In this document: positions 43,201 to 52,126 of the stretch, one piece after another
Layout: each line of letters opens with the position of its first letter
Numbering within the stretch: position 1 is the stretch's first letter
Source: Enhydrobacter sp.
GTDB lineage: Bacteria > Pseudomonadota > Alphaproteobacteria > Reyranellales > Reyranellaceae
DNA length: 64,000 nt
Assembly (NCBI GenBank): GCA_026126105.1
Contig: JAHCJV010000008.1
Span: 1 to 64,000, forward strand
Direction: 5' to 3'
Notes under the pieces: model-generated
What the model saw: the letters and a program-made list of their open reading frames with translations, nothing else
What the model was told of the DNA's origin: nothing
Databases searched by the model: none
Translations under genes and position numbers: made by a program

Positions 43201-43890
43201 TCAATCCTGCGCGATCAATCTCGCCAAGGCGACCGGTTCGGTGAGCATCGGGTAATGGCCCGTGTCGAGCTGATGCCAGCGCGCCTTGAGGAGATCGGCG
43301 GCGCGGCGCTGGTGCGCTTGCGGCGGATTGGCGCTGCGCATGCACCAGATCACCGACGCCTTCCACGGCTGGTCCCAGAAGCGCTCGAGCCGGACCGGTG
43401 CCTGCATTACGGCGATCGGGTGCGGCGTGCAGCGGTCGATTGCCCAGCGCCGTGTCTCCGGATCGAGATCGGCGAACAGCCGTGTCTCGAAATCCTCGCG
43501 GGACGGACCACTCGTCAGCGCGGTGTCGACTGCGGTCGGACGCTTGACGATATCGGGCAGCGCCTCGCCATCGAGCAGCGCCAGCGCGTCCGCGAAAACC
43601 AGCCGCGCAATCCGCGCGCGCGCCCGCTCCGCCGCGGCCGCCATCACCATGCCGCCGGTGCTCGTGCCGACCAGCACGACATCGGTCAGGTCCTCGTAGA
43701 ACAGCAGCTCTGCGATCTCGGCCGCGTGGGTCTCCGTCGTGATGCCCGGTCGCACCTGATCCTTGCGCTCGGCACAGCCATCGAGCGTCGGCGCCAGAAC
43801 GCGAGCACCCGTCCGGGCAAGCTCGGCCGCGACGCGCTTCCAGATCCAGCCGCCCTGATAGGCACCGTGTATCAATACGAATGTGGTCAT
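43201..43890 (-). CDS. Alpha/beta hydrolase (salicylate/methyl-ester esterase-like)
   Basis: A 229-residue alpha/beta hydrolase. The oxyanion region is F-V-L-I-H-G-A-Y-Q-G-G-W-I-W, the nucleophile Ser77 is in V-G-T-S-T-G-G, and the catalytic His is in D-T-G-H-Y-P-M. It resembles plant-type methyl-ester esterases and bacterial homologues of EstC. No signal peptide. It lies between the autotransporter and the cold-shock gene on the same strand, with a hairpin before it. ATG 43890 follows GGGGGAAG. Confidence 0.88.
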   Translation of the reverse strand: MTTFVLIHGAYQGGWIWKRVAAELARTGARVLAPTLDGCAERKDQVRPGITTETHAAEIAELLFYEDLTDVVLVGTSTGGMVMAAAAERARARIARLVFADALALLDGEALPDIVKRPTAVDTALTSGPSREDFETRLFADLDPETRRWAIDRCTPHPIAVMQAPVRLERFWDQPWKASVIWCMRSANPPQAHQRRAADLLKARWHQLDTGHYPMLTEPVALARLIAQD

Positions 43891-43955
43891 TGCCCGCTTC
43901 CCCCTTTGGGCGGAAGTTTCTAACGTGGGGCGCACGCCGTCAAAGGAACGGAAAT

Positions 43956-43981
43956 GGCCCGCCCTGCTGTCAGGGCGGGCC
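43956..43981 (-). terminator. Hairpin terminator behind the cold-shock gene
   Basis: GGCCCGCCCTG and CAGGGCGGGCC form an 11-bp stem around a 4-base loop, 12 bases after the cold-shock stop and 65 before the hydrolase start. On the minus strand ATTTCC follows, a short T-rich stretch. Confidence 0.7.
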
Positions 43982-43992
43982 TTCTCGCCTGA

Positions 43993-44205
43993 TCAGCCAA
44001 CGGCCTTCAGATTGTCGGCGGACTGCTTGCCGCTGCGACGGTCGGTCACGAGCTCGAACTCGACCTTCTGGCCCTCGTTGAGCGTACCGAGGCCTGCGCG
44101 CTCGATGGCGCTGATATGGACGAAGGCGTCCTTGCCGCCGTTATCGGGCTGGATGAAGCCGTAGCCCTTGGTGGCATTGAACCATTTGACGGTTCCCGTG
44201 GTCAT
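43993..44205 (-). CDS. CspA-family cold-shock protein
   Basis: A 70-residue OB-fold protein that binds single-stranded RNA and DNA. It has the RNP1 motif (K-G-Y-G-F-I) near residues 13-18 and RNP2 (A-F-V-H-I) near 27-31, with the usual T-V-K-W-F-N start. ATG 44205 follows a GAGAGG site. The gap to the divergent desaturase gene is about 210 bases, enough for a long structured 5' leader, which is how many csp mRNAs are cold-controlled. A strong hairpin closes the gene. Confidence 0.95.
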   Translation of the reverse strand: MTTGTVKWFNATKGYGFIQPDNGGKDAFVHISAIERAGLGTLNEGQKVEFELVTDRRSGKQSADNLKAVG

Positions 44206-44416
44206 GGGAATACCTCTCACGAACGTAGATATGCTGATCGGCGTGCTGCTTGGGCTGCACACCGGTCGTCGAAGGCGCATTGGTTTTCGGGATGGAGTCG
44301 GGGGCCGCGTCGACATACGCAGGGCGCGACCAATCATCTATCCGTCTATCGACCGGCCCTGTATGGGCCGCGGCTCGCGCATTTGCAAGTCTCGTGCGGC
44401 CGCACCATCTAAGACG

Positions 44417-45430
44417 ATGCACGCATCCGACTCCGAGGTTCGCCGCACTGCCGCCACATTTGCACGACCCTCCTTGCGCGCCGGAATAGTTCAGCTAGCG
44501 ACCTCGTTCGGCCCCTTCATCGCCTCCTGCGTGGCGATGTATCTCGTCTATCCGCTGTCTCCGTGGCTCACCCTGGCGCTCGCCCTGCCGACCGGCGCAC
44601 TGCTCCTGCGCATCTTCATCATCCAGCACGACTGCGGCCATGGCTCTTTCTTCGCCTCGCGCCGCGCCAACGTCGCCGTCGGCCGCCTGTGCAGCCTGAT
44701 CACCTTGACGCCGTTCGCAAACTGGAGCCGGCAGCACGGACGTCATCATGGCGAGTGGAACGATCTCGGCCGCAGCGGCGGCGGCGGCGCCGACATCTAC
44801 TCCACGTGCCTCACCGTGCAGGAGTATCGCGCGCTGTCGTCAGGGCAACGCCTGCTCTACCGGCTGCCGCGCCATCCGCTTGTCGCCAACCTGCTGCTGC
44901 CGCCGCTCGTGTTCCTGCTGCTCTACCGCGTGCCCTTCGACACTCCGAAGGATTGGAGGAGAGAACGCGCTTCGGTCCATCTCACCAATCTGGCGTTGGC
45001 GGGCCTGTTCGCCACCCTGGTGGCGCTGTTCGGCTGGCAGGAAGTGCTGCTCGTCCATGCACCGGTGATGGCCGTTGCGGCGGTGCTGGGCGTGTGGCTG
45101 TTTTCCGTGCAGCACAGGTTCGAAACGGCGCTTTGGTCGCCGCGCAGCGAGTGGCGCTTCGTCGAAGCGGCGCTGGGCGGCGCATCGTGGCTGCGATTGC
45201 CGGTACCCCTGCGATGGCTGACCGGGAACATCGGGTTTCACCATGTGCATCATCTCGACCCGCGCGTGCCGAGCTATCGCCTCGGCGCGGCGCATGAGGC
45301 GGTGCAGGCTGTGCGCCCCACCTCGCCGCTGACCCTCGGCCGAGCGCTGACCGCACCGTGGCTCACCCTGTGGGACGAAGCCACGGGAAGGTTGGTCCGC
45401 TTTCGCGATGCAAGGAGCCCGGCGCGATGA
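44417..45430 (+). CDS. Fatty acid desaturase (acyl-lipid, DesA/FADS-type)
   Basis: A 337-residue membrane di-iron enzyme with three histidine boxes: H-D-C-G-H near residue 72, H-G-R-H-H near 108 and H-H-V-H-H near 277. It has four or so hydrophobic segments. It puts a double bond into membrane acyl chains to keep them fluid. ATG 44417 is used; earlier in-frame codons lie in the csp promoter region. It is divergent from a cold-shock gene and its stop overlaps the next small gene by four bases. Confidence 0.88.
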   Translation: MHASDSEVRRTAATFARPSLRAGIVQLATSFGPFIASCVAMYLVYPLSPWLTLALALPTGALLLRIFIIQHDCGHGSFFASRRANVAVGRLCSLITLTPFANWSRQHGRHHGEWNDLGRSGGGGADIYSTCLTVQEYRALSSGQRLLYRLPRHPLVANLLLPPLVFLLLYRVPFDTPKDWRRERASVHLTNLALAGLFATLVALFGWQEVLLVHAPVMAVAAVLGVWLFSVQHRFETALWSPRSEWRFVEAALGGASWLRLPVPLRWLTGNIGFHHVHHLDPRVPSYRLGAAHEAVQAVRPTSPLTLGRALTAPWLTLWDEATGRLVRFRDARSPAR

Positions 45431-45732
45431 AGTTTCTCGGCCGGCTACGTGGCACCGGAACGCTGGTCTCGGGCGACGAGACGATCGGCCCGGCCGAATA
45501 CGATCTCGACGGCTACACCACCCGCCCGGGCGAAGTAGTGGCGTCCGGCGAGCTGCGCATGCCGGCGGTCGACCTTCAACGCTGCTTCGGCCAGCACGAC
45601 TTGCGGCTGCTGGGCTCGGACGGCCGGGTGCTCCACCTTCGGTTCAGCGGCAAGCATTCCGAATCGCACGGCGATGCCGCACATATCGACGTGACCGACG
45701 GCCTGCCGCCGGCCAAGGACTGGCGCCACTGA
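45427..45732 (+). CDS. Small protein of unknown function, coupled to the desaturase
   Basis: A 101-residue, probably beta-rich soluble protein (G-T-L-V-S-G-D-E-T, L-D-G-Y-T, V-V-A-S-G-E-L-R-M). The C-terminus has H-S-E-S-H-G-D-A. No family is recognised and there is no signal peptide. Its ATG overlaps the desaturase TGA, so translation is coupled. That points to a link with the desaturase, but its nature is not visible. Confidence 0.7.
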   Translation: MKFLGRLRGTGTLVSGDETIGPAEYDLDGYTTRPGEVVASGELRMPAVDLQRCFGQHDLRLLGSDGRVLHLRFSGKHSESHGDAAHIDVTDGLPPAKDWRH

Positions 45733-45824
45733 AGGGCGCGTCTTGTGGATGGACAGCGCAAGCACCATCTAAGCTGGACTTCCGCGACCAGATCGCGCTG
45801 CTGTGACGTCCCCAGGAGATGCAG

Positions 45825-46118
45825 ATGACCGCCAGCAGCGACAAGAAGAACGGCGCCGACGTGCTTAGCGGCGAGGAAGAGATCACCCTTCGCCGGGTCG
45901 CCTATGGCGAATCTCCGGTGCATACCCTGCGAGCCGCGGATCTGGCTCAATTGCGGGCGTTGCGGCTGATCGAGGACGGCAAGGATGGACCGATCCTGAC
46001 CGTCCGGGGCAAGGCGCATCATGCGGGGTTGCCGCGTGCCCTTGGCGCGGGCCGCCACAAGCACCACGACGATCTGCTCGGCGCCCTCGGCAAGGCGCTG
46101 CGCGACGTGAAGCGCTAG
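45825..46118 (+). CDS. Small protein of unknown function
   Basis: A 97-residue hydrophilic protein starting at ATG 45825, chosen over ATG 45819 because AGGAG at 45814-45818 is then six bases away. It has an acidic start and a basic C-terminal half (G-R-H-K-H-H-D-D). No domain is recognised. It lies 92 bases after the previous stop and is followed by a dispersed inverted repeat. Confidence 0.6.
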   Translation: MTASSDKKNGADVLSGEEEITLRRVAYGESPVHTLRAADLAQLRALRLIEDGKDGPILTVRGKAHHAGLPRALGAGRHKHHDDLLGALGKALRDVKR

Positions 46119-46167
46119 CGAGGCTCCGCCTCGGACCGACAAGACATGTAGGTCAGCAACACCCTCC

Positions 46168-46256
46168 GTCATCCTGAGCGGAGCGAAGGATCTCACCGAA
46201 CGATCAGGCATGGGCCGCCTGGCTGGCGTGAGGTCCTTCGCTACGCTCAGGACGAC
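46168..46256. repeat. Inverted repeat element, 28-base arms
   Basis: The arm at 46168-46195 (it includes TCCTGAGCGGAGCGAAGGAT) and that at 46229-46256 are reverse complements with three mismatches, with a 33-base loop. The core CCTGAGCG-nAGCGAAGGA is a repeat type I know from many proteobacterial intergenic regions. It could be mobile, of REPIN type, or work as a terminator after the small gene upstream. Confidence 0.7.
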
Positions 46257-46371
46257 AGAGATGAAAGTTGACGCATTTGCGTGCAGTTCGGCCACTCAAG
46301 CAGGCTAGCCCCGCGCATTTCTCGCTGCCTTCCGGGCGAGCGATGCAACTGCTGCGTCCATTCTGTGTTGT

Positions 46372-46542
46372 ATGATCATGCGTACCCAGCCAACCTCGCC
46401 GGCCGCGCTTGGCCGTCAGCTCGACGAATGGCGCTTGCCGCTCGAGTCCGATCCCGCCGTGGATGCGGCGGTGGTACGCATGCTGAACGCGATCGATCGG
46501 CACCTGCAGCGCCGGCAGGAGGCGCAGGAGAGAAAGAACTGA
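46372..46542 (+). CDS. Possible 56-residue protein, unknown function
   Basis: A short frame from ATG 46372 to TGA 46542. The sequence is helical and charged (L-D-E-W-R-L-P-L, then R-M-L-N-A-I-D-R-H-L-Q-R-R-Q-E). Codon third positions are GC-rich as in the neighbours, which favours coding. No strong ribosome site is visible. It ends 16 bases before the convergent Bug gene. Confidence 0.4.
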   Translation: MIMRTQPTSPAALGRQLDEWRLPLESDPAVDAAVVRMLNAIDRHLQRRQEAQERKN

Positions 46543-46558
46543 GGGTCAGCCCGTCAGC

Positions 46559-47575
46559 CTATTCGAGCTTCAGCCCGATCCTTTCGATCACGGCCTTCCA
46601 GCGCTCGGCTTCGGCGCGGTAGGAGGCGCCAAACGCTTCGGGAGCCAGCGGCTCGGCCGCGACGGCACCCAATCCGATCACACGCTCGCGATAGGCTGGA
46701 TCGCTGATCACCGCATTGAGCTCGCGGTTGAGCTTCTCGACGATCGGCCGTGGCGTACCTTTAGGCGCGAGGACACCGTACCAGCCGGCGACGTCGAAGC
46801 CCGGATAGCCCTGCTCCTCTAGCGTCGGCACATCGGGCAAGGCTTCCAGCCGCTTCGCCGTCGTCACCCCGAGACCACGGATCTTGCCGCCGGCAATTCC
46901 CGCCTTCGCCTCGCCGATCGGCGCCACGAACACATCCATCTCGCCGCTCGACAAGGCGAGCATGGTCTGCGGAACGCTGCGATAGGGCACCATCTCGGCA
47001 CGGCCGCCGATCCTCTGGATCCACTGCTCGCCGACCAGATGCGCCAGGCTGCCGGGCGCCACGTTGGCGAACGTCACCTTGCCCGGATTGGCGCGGATGT
47101 GCTCGGCCAGCTCAGGCATCGAGCGCACGGCGAGACTCTCCCGGGCGAGGATCGCGAAGGGCGCCCACGCAAGCAGCGCGACCGGATCGAAGTCGCGATC
47201 GATGTCGTAGAGCAGCTTGGTATAGACGAACGGGTTCGTGACGATCAGGCTGGCGATGCAGAACAGCAGCGTGTAGCCGTCCGCGGGCGAGCGCGCCGCG
47301 ATCTGCGCCGAGATGCCGCCGCCCGCGCCCGGCTTGCCGTCGACATAGAAACGCTGGCCGAGACGATCCGACAGCGCCTCGAATACGATCCGGCAATGCG
47401 TGTCGGTGATGCCGCCGGTCGAGGGCGACACGACGCGCACCGGCTTCGACGGCCAGTCGGTCTGCGCCCCGGCCTGTCCGGGCAGCAGCAACGGCGTCGC
47501 AGCCAGGAGGCCAAGGGCGCGCCGCCGCGATGGCGCTTCACGATGCCGGCAGAGGTCCTTCTCCCGAATGGTCAT
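46559..47575 (-). CDS. Bug/TctC-type periplasmic receptor
   Basis: A 338-residue Bug-family receptor. A polar start with the twin-arginine-like S-R-R-R-A-L-G-L-L leads to a hydrophobic signal. The family core is W-P-S-K-P-V-R-V-V-S-P-S near residue 41, then D-G-K-P-G-A-G-G-G-I near 79, and V-P-Y-R-S-V-P near 196. GGAGG lies upstream of ATG 47575. Its start overlaps the end of the hydrolase gene, which is itself coupled to the flavin monooxygenase, so the receptor probably takes up the substrate of these two enzymes. Confidence 0.87.
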   Translation of the reverse strand: MTIREKDLCRHREAPSRRRALGLLAATPLLLPGQAGAQTDWPSKPVRVVSPSTGGITDTHCRIVFEALSDRLGQRFYVDGKPGAGGGISAQIAARSPADGYTLLFCIASLIVTNPFVYTKLLYDIDRDFDPVALLAWAPFAILARESLAVRSMPELAEHIRANPGKVTFANVAPGSLAHLVGEQWIQRIGGRAEMVPYRSVPQTMLALSSGEMDVFVAPIGEAKAGIAGGKIRGLGVTTAKRLEALPDVPTLEEQGYPGFDVAGWYGVLAPKGTPRPIVEKLNRELNAVISDPAYRERVIGLGAVAAEPLAPEAFGASYRAEAERWKAVIERIGLKLE

Positions 47576-48368
47576 GGTCGTTTCCTCCGTCTTTTGCTTT
47601 CAGAAAGGCGATGACTTCGCGCGCCACGACGTCGGGCGCCTGCAGCGTCCCCACGTGACCGACTCCCGGCAGGACCAAGCGTCGCGATTGGGCGATCTCG
47701 CCCGCCAGCGAGAGCGTGTGCGCCGGCGGGATGAGCCGGTCGTCGGCGCCGACCAGCACCAGCGTCGGGGCCGTGATGGCCGCCAGATCGTTGGCCGGCG
47801 TTTGCGCGAGAATGCCGGCGCGACGCTGCCTCTGCTCGGCGGTGCGCCCCTTACCGTTGAAGATGTCGACCACTTCGGGATGGGCGGCGATGTGCGCGGC
47901 CGGAAAGAAGTACCCGGCGATCTCCGCCGCCGTGCCGGGCAGGCCCGCGCGCAAGGCCGCCAGCCTGGAGAAGACGTCGGGGTTGATCGAGCTCGGCGTC
48001 AGGCCGGCGCGAAAGGTGCTCGACAGCACCAGACGGTCGATCCGCCCGGGATGCCGCTCGGCCAGCACCTGCGCGATCACGCCGCCGAGCGAGGTGCCGA
48101 AGACATGCGCGCGGTCGTGGCCGAGCGCCGCGATGAGCGCGGCCGCATCGTCGGCCAACTCGGCAAGCCCGTACGGCAGCGATGGATTGCGCGTGCCGCC
48201 CGAATCGCGCTGGTCATAGGCGATAACGGTGAAATGCTCGGCCAGCAGGGCGCCGAAGCCGGCGAACATGGAATGATCGGCCTCCGCGCCGTGGATCAGC
48301 ACCACTGGAAGGCCCTCCCCGCTCACCTTGCAGCAGATCGAGGTGCCGTTGGCTTCGATCCGAAGCAT
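47538..48368 (-). CDS. Alpha/beta hydrolase of the catabolic operon
   Basis: A 276-residue alpha/beta hydrolase. V-V-L-I-H-G-A-E-A forms the oxyanion hole, Ser93 lies in F-G-T-S-L-G-G, and the acid and His are in V-G-A-D-D-R-L and G-V-G-H-V-G-T. It resembles 3-oxoadipate enol-lactonases and ring-cleavage product hydrolases. ATG 48368 is chosen; TTG 48380 would overlap the upstream stop. Coupling to an aromatic-hydroxylase-like gene favours a ring- or ester-breaking step in the same pathway. Confidence 0.85.
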   Translation of the reverse strand: MLRIEANGTSICCKVSGEGLPVVLIHGAEADHSMFAGFGALLAEHFTVIAYDQRDSGGTRNPSLPYGLAELADDAAALIAALGHDRAHVFGTSLGGVIAQVLAERHPGRIDRLVLSSTFRAGLTPSSINPDVFSRLAALRAGLPGTAAEIAGYFFPAAHIAAHPEVVDIFNGKGRTAEQRQRRAGILAQTPANDLAAITAPTLVLVGADDRLIPPAHTLSLAGEIAQSRRLVLPGVGHVGTLQAPDVVAREVIAFLKAKDGGNDHDHSGEGPLPAS

Positions 48369-48376
48369 CGCCGCGC

Positions 48377-49996
48377 TCAATGCAGCAGCGCGCCGAGCGC
48401 GCCCGCCAGCTCGCGGGCCGGATCGGCCGGAATGTAGGGCATGCGCCAGGCGACGTGGCCGTCGGGCCGCACCAGCACGGCGCCGCGCAATCCCATCTCG
48501 ATGCCGTCGGCCGGATGAGCGTTGGGCAACTGGCGCAGCCCGAGCGGCATGCCGAGCTTCGAGGACACGTCGCGGCCGGCCTCCAGCCAGGCGTCGCCCA
48601 GCGGGCCCGCGACGACCGTGAAGTCCTGGTCGAACCAGTCGAGCGTCGAGTGCTTCCGCGCGGGGTCGAGCCAGATGTGCGGGAAGCGCCCGCCCGGCCG
48701 GTCGCTCGGCGTGTAGTAGCGCGTGAGATGGCCGCCCTTCGGCGTGCCGTCGGGAATCACCGCGCCTTCCTCGTAGGTGAAGCCCAGCGCCTGGCCGATG
48801 CTGTGCAGGTGGTTGTCGAGATCGTTGATCCAGAAGCGGATATGATCGTCGTTGCCGGAGCGGATCGCCTGCTCCATGCGCAGGAAGCGCGTGCGGTTGC
48901 CGACGCTGAAATCGGCATTGGACTGCGCCACCGGCCGCCGCTCGACGTCGTAGCTGTCGAGCAACTTGTCCGAGGCCCAGCCGCGCAGCACATAAACCAG
49001 CTTCCAGGTGAGGTTGTGCGCGTCCTGCACGCCGGAGTTGAGGCCGAATCCGCCGGTCGGCGGAAAGCGATGGGCGGCGTCACCGACCAGGAAGACGCGC
49101 CGCTTGCGGAACGTCGCGGCGACCTGCCGGCTCATCCGCCAGATCGAGCGGTTGAGCAGCGTCACGTCGAGGTCGGGCACGCCGACATGCTTGCGGATCA
49201 TCTCGATCGTCTCGGCATCCGTCCACGGACGCGGCCGCTCGTCCTTCTCGTGGCCGATCTGGATGATGCTGAGCCAGCGGTCGCGTCCGTTGGTGTTGAG
49301 GATGCCGGCGCGCGGAACGCCCGGCGTCTTCGAATAGACCTGGTAACCGGCGGCCTCGCGCGCGAGCGGGAAGCGCGACAGGTCGGCGCGCCAGTATTCG
49401 TTGAGCAGCACCGCCATCGACGCCGGCCCGATCATGTCGATGCCCGCCTTCTGTCGGGTCCGGCTGCCCGCGCCGTCGCACGCCAGCAGGTATTTCGCCC
49501 GCCAACGCTCGGTCTCGCCGGAATCGACGGAGCGGATCTCGCATTCGACGCCGTCGTCCGTCTCCTCGAAGCCGACGAACTCGGTCGAGAAACGCACCTG
49601 CACGCGATTGGAGTGCTCGATGACGCGGTAGATCTCCTCCTCGACCGCGTCTTGCGCCACCAGGCATTTCCAGGCCGGCGTCTGGCCGAGGTTGGGCTCG
49701 GGCCGCGAGCGGCCGATCTCGCGGCCGGCGATGCTCTCGACCTGGACGAACATGTCGGAATTGTCCTGCAGGCCGCGGTCGCGGATGCGCTGCTCGATCC
49801 CCCACTGGCGGAAGATCTCCATGGTGCGCACCCAGCAGCCGCGCGATTTCGGATGATCGGTCGTCGTCGGACTCTTCTCGACGATCACGGCGTCGATGCC
49901 GAAGCGATCGAGCAGCAGGCCCATCGCCAGCCCGACCGGGCCGCCGCCGACGATGAAGACCGATGTGCGTCGCTGACTGTCCGTGGCTTCGGCCAT
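48377..49996 (-). CDS. FAD-dependent monooxygenase (aromatic hydroxylase family)
   Basis: A 539-residue flavoprotein of the PheA/TfdB/MhpA group, which hydroxylates aromatic rings with NAD(P)H and oxygen. The dinucleotide fold G-G-G-P-V-G-L-A is at about residues 17-24. The middle D-G motif is A-C-D-G-A-G-S, and the G-D motif is V-F-L-V-G-D-A-A-H-R-F-P-P-T-G-G-F-G-L-N. ATG 49996 follows AAGGAAG; the longer frame runs into the divergent LysR gene. It leads the minus-strand operon with the hydrolase and Bug receptor. Confidence 0.9.
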   Translation of the reverse strand: MAEATDSQRRTSVFIVGGGPVGLAMGLLLDRFGIDAVIVEKSPTTTDHPKSRGCWVRTMEIFRQWGIEQRIRDRGLQDNSDMFVQVESIAGREIGRSRPEPNLGQTPAWKCLVAQDAVEEEIYRVIEHSNRVQVRFSTEFVGFEETDDGVECEIRSVDSGETERWRAKYLLACDGAGSRTRQKAGIDMIGPASMAVLLNEYWRADLSRFPLAREAAGYQVYSKTPGVPRAGILNTNGRDRWLSIIQIGHEKDERPRPWTDAETIEMIRKHVGVPDLDVTLLNRSIWRMSRQVAATFRKRRVFLVGDAAHRFPPTGGFGLNSGVQDAHNLTWKLVYVLRGWASDKLLDSYDVERRPVAQSNADFSVGNRTRFLRMEQAIRSGNDDHIRFWINDLDNHLHSIGQALGFTYEEGAVIPDGTPKGGHLTRYYTPSDRPGGRFPHIWLDPARKHSTLDWFDQDFTVVAGPLGDAWLEAGRDVSSKLGMPLGLRQLPNAHPADGIEMGLRGAVLVRPDGHVAWRMPYIPADPARELAGALGALLH

Positions 49997-50053
49997 GCGC
50001 TTCCTTCTGCTTCGTTGCGCCGAGTTTCCAGGCCAGCCCTCGATCTCGCCAGA

Positions 50054-50066
50054 ATATGTTTGATAT
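50054..50066 (+). promoter_or_regulatory. Candidate LysR operator in the divergent promoter
   Basis: ATAT-GTTTG-ATAT forms a short imperfect dyad (flanked by G and C) in the 103-base gap between the monooxygenase and LysR starts. It fits the loose T-N11-A form of LysR sites. It is AT-rich in a GC-rich setting, so it could equally be a -10 region. Confidence 0.3.
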
Positions 50067-50099
50067 GCTCTCCATCTTGTTTCGAGATCAGGGGTTCCC

Positions 50100-50999
50100 A
50101 TGGATCTGCGCCAGCTCCGCTACTTCGTGGCCGTCGCCGAACGCGGCGGCTTCGGCACGGCCGCCAGCGCGCTCAATGTCGCGCAGTCGGCGCTCAGCCG
50201 GCACATCCGCGTTCTGGAAGAGGAACTCGGCGGCGCCCTGCTGGTCCGCGGCGCGCGCGGCGTCTCCGTCACCGAGTCGGGCAAGGTGCTGCTCGACCGC
50301 AGCCGCCGGCTGCTCGGCAGCCTCGACGACATCAAGGCCGAGGTGCAGACCGAGAACCGCGAGCCGAGCGGCACGGTGCGGCTCGGGGCACCCTCCAGCC
50401 TGGCCGACATCTTCTATGCGCCGCTCGCCCGCCTGTTCGCCGCCCGCTTCCCGCGCGTCCAGTTCGAGCTGAGCGAAGGGCTGACGGAGGAGATGACCGA
50501 TCGGCTGCTGCGCGGCGAGATCGATATCGCCCTGGTCTCGGCGCCACGGCCAAACGACCACCTCGAGTACGAGACGCTGGTGGTCGAGCAGGTGTTCGTG
50601 ATCGGCCCGCCGGGCGATCCCCTGCTCGAATCAGGTACGATCACGCGCAAGGCGTTCGAAGCGTTGCCTGCCGTGGTGCGCCCGCTGAGCCGCAACCCCT
50701 TCCCGCCTGCGACCCCGTCCGCGTTCCGCGTCGAGAGCATGACGCCGCTCAAGCAGATGGTGATGGACGGGCTGGGCTACGGCCTTCTGCCCTTCTCCGG
50801 CATTCACCAGGAGGTGGCGAACGGCACGCTGTCGGCTGCGCTGGTGCCATGGATGCGCGCCGATCGCGTGCTCGCCCTGCCGCGCGGCCGCCCGGTGAGC
50901 CGCGCCACGCGCGAGACCGTGACTGTCCTGAAGGCGGTCTGCCGGAGCCTCGTTGCCGAGAGGAAGATCCTGAGGGCAACGCGGTCCGGCAGGAGCTGA
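50100..50999 (+). CDS. LysR-family transcriptional regulator
   Basis: A 299-residue regulator. The winged helix-turn-helix is at residues 1-60 (L-R-Q-L-R-Y-F-V-A-V-A-E-R-G-G-F, then A-Q-S-A-L-S-R-H-I-R). An effector-binding domain with F-P-R-V-Q-F-E-L-S-E-G and L-R-G-E-I-D-I-A-L-V follows. It is divergent from the monooxygenase operon, the classical arrangement for a LysR that controls its neighbour in response to a pathway compound. AGGGG precedes the ATG. Its TGA abuts the stop of the convergent TRAP receptor gene. Confidence 0.92.
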   Translation: MDLRQLRYFVAVAERGGFGTAASALNVAQSALSRHIRVLEEELGGALLVRGARGVSVTESGKVLLDRSRRLLGSLDDIKAEVQTENREPSGTVRLGAPSSLADIFYAPLARLFAARFPRVQFELSEGLTEEMTDRLLRGEIDIALVSAPRPNDHLEYETLVVEQVFVIGPPGDPLLESGTITRKAFEALPAVVRPLSRNPFPPATPSAFRVESMTPLKQMVMDGLGYGLLPFSGIHQEVANGTLSAALVPWMRADRVLALPRGRPVSRATRETVTVLKAVCRSLVAERKILRATRSGRS

Positions 51000-51000
51000 T

Positions 51001-52095
51001 CTAGGCCGGTGCCGAGCGGTAGACTGAGTTCTCGGCGCGAGTGTCGGCGATCGAGAACCAGCGATGCTGGTTGGCCCGGAACGCGCGCCAGTTGGCCAGG
51101 ATCTTCTTGAACTGCTCGTTCGCCGCGGCCTCCTCGTCGAGCACCTGCTCGAGCGCCACGCGCAGCGCCTTGATGATCTCGTCCGGCAGCACGGTGAGCT
51201 GCGTTCCTGCAGCGACGAGCCGGGCGATAGCCTCCGCGTTCTTGGCGTCGTAGGCCGCGAGCATCTCGGTCATCGAGTAGTTGCAGGCGTAGCGGAGCAC
51301 GGCCTGATAGCGCGCTGGCAGCGACGCCCACGCCGCCTTGCCGATCATCAGCTGATTCACCGCCTCGAGCTCCATGACGCCCGGCGTGTAGTAGTATTTC
51401 GCGACCTTGTTGAAGCCGAGCTTCTCGTCGTCGTAGGGACCGACCCATTCGCAGGCGTCGATCGTGCCGCGCTCGAGCGAGGGGTAGATGTCGCCGCCAG
51501 CAATCTGCTGCGGGACGACGCCGAGCTTGCCCATCACCTTGCCGCCGAACCCGGCAGTGCGCATCTTCAGGCCGTCGAGGTCCTTGGGAGTCTTCAGCTC
51601 CTTGCGGAACCAGCCGAACATCTGGCCGCCGGTCTGGCCGGCCGGCAAAGCCACCACGCCGAAGCTGTCATAGACCTCGTCCATCAGCTTGCGACCGTCG
51701 CCGAACATCATCCAGGCATTCTGCATGCGCGGCGTCAGGCCGAACGGCAGCGATCCGTCGAAGATGAAGGACGGGTTCTTGCCGATGTAATAGCCGGTGT
51801 AGGTGTGGCCGCATTCGACGGTGTTGTTGGCAACGGCGTCGAGCACCTGCAGGCCGGGCACGAGCTCGCCGGCGCCGAACGCGCGAATCTCGAACTTGCC
51901 GTCGGTCATCTCGCCGGTGATGCGGGCGATCGTCTGCGACGCGCCGAACAAGGTGTCGAGGCTCTTGGGGAAGCTCGATGCCAGGCGCCACTTGATCACG
52001 GGGTCCGATTGCGCGAGGGCGGGCGCGGCCAGCGTGCCGGCAGCCACCGTCGCGGCGGCGGCGGCAGGCAGGAATTTCCGGCGTGAAACAGTCAT
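51001..52095 (-). CDS. TRAP transporter solute receptor (DctP family), orphan
   Basis: A 364-residue receptor with a Tat signal (M-T-V-S-R-R-K-F-L). It has the mannitol/chloroaromatic-type DctP features K-W-R-L-A-S-S-F-P-K-S-L-D and L-D-G-L-K-M-R, followed by Y-P-S-L-E-R-G-T-I-D-A-C-E-W-V-G-P-Y-D-D. In relatives, the E-W conserved here binds the carboxylate of 2-oxo acids. AGGAGGAG precedes the ATG. No DctQ/DctM genes are nearby. It is downstream of the SDR gene by 31 bases. Confidence 0.88.
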   Translation of the reverse strand: MTVSRRKFLPAAAAATVAAGTLAAPALAQSDPVIKWRLASSFPKSLDTLFGASQTIARITGEMTDGKFEIRAFGAGELVPGLQVLDAVANNTVECGHTYTGYYIGKNPSFIFDGSLPFGLTPRMQNAWMMFGDGRKLMDEVYDSFGVVALPAGQTGGQMFGWFRKELKTPKDLDGLKMRTAGFGGKVMGKLGVVPQQIAGGDIYPSLERGTIDACEWVGPYDDEKLGFNKVAKYYYTPGVMELEAVNQLMIGKAAWASLPARYQAVLRYACNYSMTEMLAAYDAKNAEAIARLVAAGTQLTVLPDEIIKALRVALEQVLDEEAAANEQFKKILANWRAFRANQHRWFSIADTRAENSVYRSAPA

Positions 52096-52126
52096 TTGTT
52101 ATCTCCTCCTGATGTTTGACGAAAGA

